From Aquifex aeolicus (GTDB taxonomy: Bacteria; Aquificota; Aquificia; Aquificales; Aquificaceae): a stretch of 11,442 bases of DNA. This document shows, piece after piece, positions 3,895 through 11,442 of the stretch. Below the pieces are notes generated by a model that had not been told where the DNA came from, searched no databases, and saw nothing but the letters and a program-made list of their open reading frames with translations. A program made the translations under genes and the position numbers. Each line of letters opens with the position of its first letter. Position 1 is the stretch's first letter. The stretch is from positions 1 to 11,442 of the forward strand of contig DRNB01000050.1 in the NCBI GenBank assembly GCA_011375045.1. Direction: 5' to 3'.

Positions 3895-6800
3895 ATGAGA
3901 AACACTGCTCTTCCCAGAAAGTTTTTTGGCAGGAGAAGGGAGATCCTCGAACCTCCCTACCTCCTGAGTGTCTCCAGAAGCTCCTTCGAGAACTTCATAC
4001 AGCTGAGGAAAGCACCTCACGAAAGGGACAACATAGGGCTGGAGTATATATTCCGAACCTCCTTCCCTTTTATAGACCCGGACGGGGACATATTCATGGA
4101 GTACCTGGGTTACGAAATAGGGGACTGGGAGTGCAACGTCTGTGGCTACAGGCCCGAGTCCGATTTCCTTGGGGGATGGGGCGTTCCCTGTCCGAGCTGT
4201 GGTGGGAAGCTGGTCTACAAGGAAAAGTATTCTCCGGACGAGTGCAGGATAAAGGGGCTGACCTACGCCGCCCCCCTCAGGGTTATGTTCAAACTGAAGG
4301 TAAAGACGAAAAACGGGGAGAGGGAAACCCCTCCCAAGAAGGTTTACTTCGGAGAGATCCCCCTGATGACGGAGTGGGGATCCTTCATCATAAACGGAAG
4401 CGAGCGGGTGATTGTAAATCAGCTCATAAGATCGACGGGGGTCTTTTTCGAGGAAAAGGAGGAGAAGCAGAAGGACGCCACCATTACAAGGATAATCTAC
4501 AGGGCGAGCATAATCCCCGATAAGGGATCCCGTATAGAGTTCGAGCTTTCGGGAACGACCGACCTCTTCCACGCCAGAGTTGACAGGAAGAAGATAAGCG
4601 GTATAGCGATCCTGAGAGCCTGGGGCTTCGAAACCGCCTACGAGATCCTCAGCAACTTCTACGAAGGAGTGAGGAAGCTGTTTGTCAGAAACGGAGCCCT
4701 TTACGATGCACAGACCGGCGAGGAGTTCAGACCCGAGGATCTGGAGCACCACTACATCTTCGCCATCCTCAGGTACAGAGCCAAGCTCGAGGACTCCGAC
4801 AGGGAAAAGGAGTTCATAGAGGAGCGCTTTCTGGAGAGCTGGGAGGGTCTCGACCTCCTGATGAGGGACGAGAGGATAAAGATAGAGGCGGTAACGATCC
4901 TCCCCAACGAAAACGCCGTCAAGAGCCCCTACGCAAAGATAGTGGTGGAAACCCTCGAAGAGGACACCAAACCCAGGGAACCCGACAGGATGAGTCAGGT
5001 CAAGGTTCCCGCCGAGTTCTCCTTCAGGGATTACGGTTACATGGAGATCTACAAGAAGCTCCGCCTCGTGGAAACCATGACGATGGAGGTGGAGAACCTC
5101 ATAGAGAGAGCCCGCTCCTACTTCGAAGTTTTCTTCAACCACATAACCCGCTACGACCTCTCCAAGGTGGGAAGGGTCAAGGTAAACGCAAAGGTTCACA
5201 GGATACCGAAAGCCCTCAAACCAGCGGACGTTGAGATCCTGAGCAAACTACCCCCCCTCGCCCTCGCGGAGAAAGCGGGTAAGTATGAGGAGGGAACCCG
5301 CCTCACGGAGGAGATAGCGAGGGAGATATTCAGAAACAGGAAGGTTAAGGAGATAAAGGTCAAAGACTACACCGAGGAGGAAGCCCGCTTTATCCTGCCC
5401 GTCGACCTCGTAAACATACTGAAGTACCTCATAGATCTCCGGTTCAGACGCCAGAGGAAGGACGACATAGCGCACCTCGGCAACAGAAGGGTCAGATCCG
5501 TGGGAGAGCTTCTGGAGAATCAGGTGCGGTCCGGAATAGCGAAGATGGAAAAGGTCTTCAGAGACCGCATAGCGGTGATAAACCCCGAAGACCCCAACGT
5601 GAGACCTCAGGATCTCATAAACCCCCGCTACGTAACCAACTCCATAGTGGAGTTCCTCAAGGGAGGACAGCTCTCCCAGTACCTCGACAACGCCAACCCC
5701 CTGTCCGCCCTCACCCACAAGCGGAGGCTCTCCGCCCTCGGACCGGGCGGACTGACCCGGGAGAGCGCAAAGTTCGAGATCAGGGACGTCCACCCCTCCC
5801 ACTACGGGAGGATATGTCCCATAGAAACCCCGGAGGGTCAGAACATAGGACTCGTTACCTCCATGACGGTCTACGCTCAGGTGAACGAGTACGGCTTCCT
5901 GATAACCCCCTACCGGAAGGTCGTCAACGGTGTGGTAACCGACGAGATAGAGTACCTCGCCGCATACGAGGAGGAGGACTACGTTATAGCCCAGAGCACA
6001 CCCACCGATGAGAAGGGCAGGATACTGGCGGACAGGGTGCTCGCAAGACACAAAAACGACATCAGGATAGTGAAGCCCGAACAGGTCAACTACATAGACG
6101 TCTCCCCGAGGCAGGTCATATCGGTTTCAGCGTCGCTCATACCATTCTTAGAGCACGACGACGCCAACCGCGCCCTGATGGGATCCAACATGCAGCGGCA
6201 AGCTGTTCCCCTTATGCTCACGGAGGCACCCCTTATCGGCACGGGGATGGAGGAGAAGGTAGCCAGAGACTCCCACTCCGTAGTGATCGCCAAGAGGGGA
6301 GGCGTGGTGGAGGAGGTCAGCAGCGCCCGCATAGTTGTCAGGGTAAATCCGGAGGAGATAGACCCCTCCGATCCGCTGGACTTCGGCATAGACATATACG
6401 AGCTTAAGAAGTTTCAGCGGACGAACCAGAACACCTGCGTCAATCAGAGACCGCTGGTCAGAAAGGGTCAGGAGATCGCAAGGGGTGAGATCATAGCCGA
6501 CGGTCAGTCCACCCACAGGGGAGAGCTTGCCCTCGGAAAGGACGTCCTCGTCGCCTTTATGCCCTGGCGTGGTTACAACTTCGAGGACGCGATAGTCATC
6601 TCGGAGCGCCTCGTCAAGGAGGACGTTTACACATCGATCCACATCGAGGAGCTCGAGGTGGAGGCAAGGGAAACCAAACTGGGTGAGGAGGAGATAACCC
6701 GTCAGATACCCGGAATATCGGAGAAGGCTCTCACCCATCTGGACGAGTTCGGTATTGTGAAGATAGGAACCTACGTAAAGCCCGGGGATATTCTGGTGGG

Positions 6801-8301
6801 CAAGGTAACGCCCAAAGGAGAGACCCAGCTGACCCCGGAGGAAAAGCTCCTTCAGGCTATCTTCGGGGAAAAGTCCAAGGACGTAAAGGACTCCTCCCTG
6901 AGATGTCCCCCCGGCGTGGAGGGGGTGGTTATAGACGTTCAGATATTCACCAGAAGATCCGGAGAGCGCAGGAGCATGCTCGTAGACAGCGTGGAGCGCA
7001 AGGAGACGGAGAACCTCCAGTGGGAGCTCGAGAAGCGCAAGAACCTGATAATCGAAGGCAGGAACAAGGTTCTGAAGGGTCTGGTGGTCGGCAGGAAGCT
7101 GGAGAAGGAGGTAACCCTCAGGAAGAAGACCTACAAGGTGGGAACCAAAATAGACGAGAAGTTCTTCGAATCCTTCCTCAACTTCATAGTTTCGAAGCCG
7201 GACAACTTCTTCACCGACAGGAAGCTGATAGAGCAGATCACGGAGATAGTTAACAGGGCACGGGCTCAGGTTCAAATGCTCGGCAAGATATACGAGGAGA
7301 AGAAGAAATCCCTTTACAGAAGGGGCGATCTGCCGCCGGGCGTGATAACCCTCGTGAAGGTCTACATAGCCCAGAAGAGGAAGATCAAGGTCGGGGACAA
7401 GATGGCGGGAAGACACGGAAACAAGGGGGTCATCTCCGTGGTTCTGCCCGTCGAAGATATGCCCTTCCTGCCCGACGGCACACCCGTGGACATAGTTCTC
7501 AACCCTCTCGGCGTTCCCTCGCGGATGAACGTGGGGCAGATCCTCGAAACCCACCTGGGCTGGGCTGCGAAGGAGCTGGGCAGGAAGCTGTCCCAGATGC
7601 TCTCCCGGAAAGCCTCCAGAGAGGAGCTGACCCGCTGGATGAAGGAGACCTACTCCATAGGAGATCTCACGGGCGAGAACGCGAAGTTCATAGAGGAGCT
7701 TCTCAACTCCCTGTCGGACGAGGAGTTCTTTAATCTCATGAGGGATTACGCCGAGAAGGGCATCCCCATGGCGACGCCAGCCTTCGAAGGAGCGGACGAG
7801 GAAGCCATAAAGGAGCTTCTCAGGAGGGCGGGGCTGCCCGAAAACGGAAAGACAACCCTTTACGACGGCAGAACCGGCGAACCCTACGACTTCGAGGTTA
7901 CGGTGGGGTACATGCACATGCTCAAGCTGATCCACATGGTCGACGACAAGGTTCACGCCAGATCCACAGGTCCCTACTCCCTCGTTACCCAGCAGCCACT
8001 CGGAGGAAGAGCTCAGTTCGGTGGCCAGAGGCTCGGGGAGATGGAGGTCTGGGCGCTGGAAGCTCACGGAGCCGCCTACACCCTTCAGGAGATGCTCACC
8101 GTCAAATCCGACGACATCGAAGGCAGGAGCAAAGTTTACGAGGCGATCGTGAAGGGTAAGTACACCTACTCGCCGGGTATGCCCGAATCCTTCAGGGTTC
8201 TGGTCAGGGAGCTAAAGGCTCTGAGCCTTAACGTAAGGTGTGTTAACGGCGAGGACGCCGGCTGCGATCAGATCGAGATGAAAGAGGAGGAAGAAAGATG
8301 A
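3895..8301 (+). CDS. rpoB: DNA-directed RNA polymerase beta subunit
   Basis: RpoB forms half of the catalytic crab claw of RNA polymerase. It has 1468 residues against 1342 in E. coli. Landmarks: N-terminal protrusion (PPYLLSVSRSSFENFIQL); a four-cysteine zinc-ribbon insert (Cys80, Cys83, Cys99, Cys102); FGEIPLMTEWGSFIINGSER; a lobe insert around 264-395; an extra stretch of about 50 residues at 434-500; the rifampicin cluster about 592-616 (SQYLDNANPLSALTHKRRLS); HYGRICPIETPEGQNIGL; the flap region near 930-1010 (IFGEKSKDVKDSSLR) followed by a charged helical insert about 1030-1130; the catalytic-site loop GDKMAGRHGNKG with Lys1169 and Lys1177; and the C-terminal clamp part GGRAQFGGQRLGEMEVWALE. 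The extra C-terminal tail has Cys1449 and Cys1457. The start fits the conserved N-terminus and AAGGGGTGG upstream. The TGA stop overlaps rpoC in an ATGA junction. Confidence 0.99.
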   Translation: MRNTALPRKFFGRRREILEPPYLLSVSRSSFENFIQLRKAPHERDNIGLEYIFRTSFPFIDPDGDIFMEYLGYEIGDWECNVCGYRPESDFLGGWGVPCPSCGGKLVYKEKYSPDECRIKGLTYAAPLRVMFKLKVKTKNGERETPPKKVYFGEIPLMTEWGSFIINGSERVIVNQLIRSTGVFFEEKEEKQKDATITRIIYRASIIPDKGSRIEFELSGTTDLFHARVDRKKISGIAILRAWGFETAYEILSNFYEGVRKLFVRNGALYDAQTGEEFRPEDLEHHYIFAILRYRAKLEDSDREKEFIEERFLESWEGLDLLMRDERIKIEAVTILPNENAVKSPYAKIVVETLEEDTKPREPDRMSQVKVPAEFSFRDYGYMEIYKKLRLVETMTMEVENLIERARSYFEVFFNHITRYDLSKVGRVKVNAKVHRIPKALKPADVEILSKLPPLALAEKAGKYEEGTRLTEEIAREIFRNRKVKEIKVKDYTEEEARFILPVDLVNILKYLIDLRFRRQRKDDIAHLGNRRVRSVGELLENQVRSGIAKMEKVFRDRIAVINPEDPNVRPQDLINPRYVTNSIVEFLKGGQLSQYLDNANPLSALTHKRRLSALGPGGLTRESAKFEIRDVHPSHYGRICPIETPEGQNIGLVTSMTVYAQVNEYGFLITPYRKVVNGVVTDEIEYLAAYEEEDYVIAQSTPTDEKGRILADRVLARHKNDIRIVKPEQVNYIDVSPRQVISVSASLIPFLEHDDANRALMGSNMQRQAVPLMLTEAPLIGTGMEEKVARDSHSVVIAKRGGVVEEVSSARIVVRVNPEEIDPSDPLDFGIDIYELKKFQRTNQNTCVNQRPLVRKGQEIARGEIIADGQSTHRGELALGKDVLVAFMPWRGYNFEDAIVISERLVKEDVYTSIHIEELEVEARETKLGEEEITRQIPGISEKALTHLDEFGIVKIGTYVKPGDILVGKVTPKGETQLTPEEKLLQAIFGEKSKDVKDSSLRCPPGVEGVVIDVQIFTRRSGERRSMLVDSVERKETENLQWELEKRKNLIIEGRNKVLKGLVVGRKLEKEVTLRKKTYKVGTKIDEKFFESFLNFIVSKPDNFFTDRKLIEQITEIVNRARAQVQMLGKIYEEKKKSLYRRGDLPPGVITLVKVYIAQKRKIKVGDKMAGRHGNKGVISVVLPVEDMPFLPDGTPVDIVLNPLGVPSRMNVGQILETHLGWAAKELGRKLSQMLSRKASREELTRWMKETYSIGDLTGENAKFIEELLNSLSDEEFFNLMRDYAEKGIPMATPAFEGADEEAIKELLRRAGLPENGKTTLYDGRTGEPYDFEVTVGYMHMLKLIHMVDDKVHARSTGPYSLVTQQPLGGRAQFGGQRLGEMEVWALEAHGAAYTLQEMLTVKSDDIEGRSKVYEAIVKGKYTYSPGMPESFRVLVRELKALSLNVRCVNGEDAGCDQIEMKEEEER

Positions 8302-11300
8302 ATCAGAGAAGGAGAGGTCTTTTCCCCTTCGAGAAGATAAAGCTTCTCCTCGCCTCCCCCGATGAGGTGAGGAGCTGGTCCAACGGGGAGGTGAAGAGAC
8401 CCGAAACCCTCAACTACCGAACCCTGAAGCCTGAAAAGGACGGTCTCTTCTGCGCCAAGATATTCGGACCCATAAAGGACTACGAGTGTCTGTGCGGTAA
8501 GTACAGGGGGAAAAGATACGAAGGGACGATCTGCGACAGGTGCGGTGTGGAGGTTACCCTCTCCTACGAAAGGAGAAAGAGGTTCGGACACATAGAGCTT
8601 GCTGCGCCGGTTGCCCACATCTGGTTCCTCAAGAGCACCCCCTCCAAGATAGGAACCCTTCTCAACCTGACCTCCCGGGATGTGGAGAGGGTCATTTACT
8701 TCGAATCCTACCTCGTAATAGAGTATCCCACCGAGGAGGAGGAGGAAGCCTTTGCCAAGCTGGAGGAGACGATACCCCTCAACGACGGCACCACAACGAA
8801 GTGGGTAAAGCTCCACGTGGTAACCGAAGCCGAGTTCGAGGAGGAGTACTCCTTCACCATAGACGAGAAGTACGAGTTCGGTATGGGGGCTGAGATCATA
8901 AAGACTGTGCTGTCCCAGTTAGACCTTCAGGAGTACTCCAAGAAGCTGAGGGAGCTTGTAAAACCCTATAGCCTCGGATTCGAGGACCTCGGAAAGCACA
9001 TCGAAACTCAGTACAAGAACCTCTACGAGAAGATCATCAGAACGATAGCTGAGGACTTCAGATCCTTTGGTCTCGCCTTCCCCAACCTCGAGGAAAAGAA
9101 GCTTAGCCTCGAACAGGCTATCCACAGGATCCTCAACGAGGAGCTCTACCTGAACGTGGAAACAGGGGAGCTGTCCGAAGAGGACAGGGGGGACGAGTTC
9201 CTCACGGGCAAGGAGGCTCTCAGAACCTACTACGAGAACGTGCGGGAGAAGAAGAACATACCCATATTCGAGCGCCTCAAGGAGGATATAAGGACGACGG
9301 TCCTCAAGGAGGTATCCGAACAGAAGGTAAGGAAGCACCTCAGAATCCTCAAACTGGTCGAGGGTTTTCTGAAAAGCGGGAACAGACCCGAGTGGATGAT
9401 CCTCGAGGTGATCCCCGTCCTTCCCCCTGACCTCAGACCCCTCGTAGCCCTCGACGGAGGAAGGTTCGCCACCTCAGACCTCAACGATCTCTACCGGAGG
9501 CTGATCAACAGAAACAACAGACTCAAGAGGCTCATAGAGCTCGACGCTCCTGAGATAATCATAAGGAACGAAAAGAGAATGCTCCAGGAGGCTGTCGATG
9601 CTCTGATAGACAACGGTAAGCGGGGAAGGGTCGTAACCCAGAACGGAAGACCCCTCAAATCCCTTGCGGACTATCTGAAGGGTAAACAGGGACGCTTCAG
9701 ACAGAACCTCCTCGGTAAAAGGGTGGACTACTCGGGGCGTTCTGTGATAGTGGTGGGTCCCGAGCTTCAGATGCACCAGTGCGGTCTTCCCAAGATAATG
9801 GCTCTCGAGCTCTTCAAGCCCTTCGTTTACAGGAGGCTTGAGGAGAAGGGCTACGCAACCTCCATAAGGAACGCGAAGAAGCTGGTAGAGCAGAGGACCC
9901 CGGAGGTCTGGGAGTGTCTCGAGGAGGTGGTTAAGCAGCACCCTGTCCTTCTGAACAGGGCGCCCACCCTCCACAGGCCCTCCATACAGGCTTTCGAACC
10001 CGTCCTCGTGGAGGGCAAGGCGATAAGGCTTCACCCCCTCGTCTGTCCGCCCTTCAACGCGGACTTCGACGGAGACCAGATGGCTGTCCACGTCCCCTTG
10101 GGAATAGAAGCCCAGTTAGAGTCCTACATCCTGATGCTTTCCACCCAGAACATACTCTCCCCCGCTCACGGCAAGCCTCTGACGATGCCCTCCCAGGACA
10201 TGATTCTTGGCATCTACTACATGACCCAGGACCCCATCCCCGGTCGGAAGGGAGAGGGCAAGATCTTCTCCTCGAAGGAGGAGGTTTTAAAGGCTCTGGA
10301 TCTTGGAAAGGTGGACATGCACGCCCGCATCAGGGTAAAGCTCGAGGAAGGTATGGTGGAAACCACACCCGGAAGGGTCCTCTTCAACTCCATACTGCCC
10401 GAAGGGGTTCCCTTTGTCAACTACGCTCTCGACAAGAAGAAGCTCTCCAAGCTCATCACCGACCTCTACATTCAGGTAGGCAACGAGAGAACGGTTCAGT
10501 TCTTCGACGCTGTCAAGGAGCTCGGGTTCCTCAGGGCAACGCTCGCCGGAATCTCCATAGGGGTCGAAGATCTCCAGGTTCCAGAGGTAAAGAAGAAGCT
10601 TATAGAGTCCGCCCTGAAAGCCACCGACGAGATCTGGAATCAGTACGTCAGCAACATCATCACCAATAAGGAGAGATACAACAAGATCATAGACATCTGG
10701 TCCGAGGCAACGAATCAGATCTCGAAGGCAATGTTCGACGAGATAGAGAAGTCGGAGCGGGTGGAGAACGGGAAGAAGTTTCCGGGGGTCTTCAACCCCA
10801 TCTTCATGATGGCGAACTCGGGAGCCCGGGGAAACAGGGATCAGATCAGACAGCTCGCCGGCATGAGGGGTCTGATGGCAAAGCACTCGGGTGAGTTCAT
10901 AGAAACCCCCATCATATCCAACTTCAGGGAAGGTCTCTCGGTTCTCGAGTACTTCATATCCACCTACGGTGCGAGGAAGGGTCTTGCAGACACAGCGCTG
11001 AAGACCGCCTTTGCAGGCTACCTTACCCGTCGCCTGGTGGACGTAGCTCAGGACATCACCGTAACCGAAGAGGACTGCGGAACCCTCAAGGGTATAGAGA
11101 TAGAACCCATCGTCGAAGGCGGTGAGGAGAAGGTTCCCCTCAGGGACAGGATCTTCGGCAGGGTCCTCGCAGGGGACGTGATAGACCCCTACACGGGCGA
11201 CGTGGTGGCGAAACGCAACGAGGTCATCGATGAGAAGTTAGCGGACAGGATAGCTAAATCCGGCGTGGAGAAGGTAAGGGTAAGGTCTCCCCTCTCCTGC

Positions 11301-11442
11301 GAAGCCAGGCGCGGCGTCTGCGCCATGTGTTACGGATGGGATCTCTCCCAGCGTAAGATCGTATCCATCGGTGAGGCGGTGGGTGTCATAGCCGCCCAGT
11401 CCATAGGCGAGCCCGGAACCCAGCTCACCATGAGAACCTTCC
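8298..11442 (+). CDS. rpoC: DNA-directed RNA polymerase beta' subunit, N-terminal two thirds (cut by window edge)
   Basis: RpoC carries the catalytic magnesium site. 1048 codons are visible of an expected 1550-1600. The ATG at 8298 overlaps the rpoB stop (ATGA) and follows GAGGAGG (8284-8290); the protein starts MNQRRRGLFPFEKIKLLLAS. Zinc site 1: Cys64, Cys66, Cys79, Cys82. An acidic stretch about 137-187 is some 22 residues longer than in E. coli, and an insert of about 113 residues (223-335) precedes the clamp coiled coil (GNRPEWMILEVIPVLPPDLR). Then come the rudder/lid region (GRFRQNLLGKRVDYSGRSVI), the catalytic NADFDGD with Asp589, Asp591 and Asp593, NERYN-type secondary-channel residues, the bridge helix about 882-917, and zinc site 2: Cys927, Cys1001, Cys1008, Cys1011. 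The window ends inside GEPGTQLTMRTF, the first trigger-loop helix; no frameshift is seen. Confidence 0.99.
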   Translation, partial: MNQRRRGLFPFEKIKLLLASPDEVRSWSNGEVKRPETLNYRTLKPEKDGLFCAKIFGPIKDYECLCGKYRGKRYEGTICDRCGVEVTLSYERRKRFGHIELAAPVAHIWFLKSTPSKIGTLLNLTSRDVERVIYFESYLVIEYPTEEEEEAFAKLEETIPLNDGTTTKWVKLHVVTEAEFEEEYSFTIDEKYEFGMGAEIIKTVLSQLDLQEYSKKLRELVKPYSLGFEDLGKHIETQYKNLYEKIIRTIAEDFRSFGLAFPNLEEKKLSLEQAIHRILNEELYLNVETGELSEEDRGDEFLTGKEALRTYYENVREKKNIPIFERLKEDIRTTVLKEVSEQKVRKHLRILKLVEGFLKSGNRPEWMILEVIPVLPPDLRPLVALDGGRFATSDLNDLYRRLINRNNRLKRLIELDAPEIIIRNEKRMLQEAVDALIDNGKRGRVVTQNGRPLKSLADYLKGKQGRFRQNLLGKRVDYSGRSVIVVGPELQMHQCGLPKIMALELFKPFVYRRLEEKGYATSIRNAKKLVEQRTPEVWECLEEVVKQHPVLLNRAPTLHRPSIQAFEPVLVEGKAIRLHPLVCPPFNADFDGDQMAVHVPLGIEAQLESYILMLSTQNILSPAHGKPLTMPSQDMILGIYYMTQDPIPGRKGEGKIFSSKEEVLKALDLGKVDMHARIRVKLEEGMVETTPGRVLFNSILPEGVPFVNYALDKKKLSKLITDLYIQVGNERTVQFFDAVKELGFLRATLAGISIGVEDLQVPEVKKKLIESALKATDEIWNQYVSNIITNKERYNKIIDIWSEATNQISKAMFDEIEKSERVENGKKFPGVFNPIFMMANSGARGNRDQIRQLAGMRGLMAKHSGEFIETPIISNFREGLSVLEYFISTYGARKGLADTALKTAFAGYLTRRLVDVAQDITVTEEDCGTLKGIEIEPIVEGGEEKVPLRDRIFGRVLAGDVIDPYTGDVVAKRNEVIDEKLADRIAKSGVEKVRVRSPLSCEARRGVCAMCYGWDLSQRKIVSIGEAVGVIAAQSIGEPGTQLTMRTF

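Noticed and set aside
3781..5199. Minus-strand open frame of 472 codons over the rplL-rpoB gap and rpoB
   Set aside because: Low-complexity Leu/Val/Tyr/Gly-rich translation typical of an antisense shadow; the plus strand is unambiguously rpoB.
6148..8067. Minus-strand open frame of 639 codons opposite rpoB
   Set aside because: Same shadow pattern: length comes from biased third positions in rpoB, and no domain is recognisable.
1..11442. A novel accessory, defence or mobile system
   Set aside because: All genes are universal housekeeping genes in a conserved order, with no repeats arrays, transposase, integrase or unknown genes. Novelty here is limited to inserts, junctions and regulatory structure.

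Overview
The window is a single, tightly packed, plus-strand housekeeping cluster: 3' end of tuf (EF-Tu) - rpmG (L33) - tRNA-Trp(CCA) - secE - nusG - rplK (L11) - rplA (L1) - rplJ (L10) - rplL (L7/L12) - rpoB - rpoC (5' two thirds). No mobile element, CRISPR array, phage gene or defence system is visible. The long open frames on the minus strand are shadows of the real genes.

Organism. The proteins point to a thermophilic member of the Aquificales (Aquifex / Hydrogenobacter / Thermocrinis / Hydrogenivirga relatives). NusG carries a large extra domain inside its NGN domain, as known for Aquifex aeolicus. RpoB is 1468 residues, which from memory matches the Aquifex length. RpoC has a long lineage-specific insert, the proteins are rich in Glu/Lys/Arg, and AUA (Ile) and AGG/AGA (Arg) codons are common. 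Base composition is roughly 55% GC by eye, higher than A. aeolicus itself, so a higher-GC relative is more likely. This is inference from memory of the families, not a database match.

Layout. Positions 1-443: C-terminal part of EF-Tu. 454-606: rpmG, whose stop codon shares its last base with the first base of the tRNA-Trp gene (606-678). 693-1612: secE and nusG, overlapping by one base. 1625-3755: rplK, rplA, rplJ and rplL, separated by 4-12 bases. 3756-3894: the only sizeable gap, GC-rich inverted repeats followed by an AT-rich stretch with an extended -10 promoter candidate. 3895-8301: rpoB. 8298 to the edge: rpoC, overlapping rpoB by four bases and cut at the start of the trigger loop.

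How it works together. The cluster makes translation factors and stalk proteins (EF-Tu, L33, L11, L1, L10, L12), a translocon subunit (SecE), the NusG factor that links transcription with translation, and the two large RNA polymerase subunits. The rplL-rpoB gap is the natural place to uncouple polymerase dosage from ribosomal-protein dosage. The most notable points are the tRNA start lying inside the rpmG stop codon, a four-cysteine zinc-ribbon insert near the RpoB N-terminus, the NusG and RpoC inserts, the Phe-Ala pair in the RpoC bridge helix, and the possible pseudoknot before rpoB.
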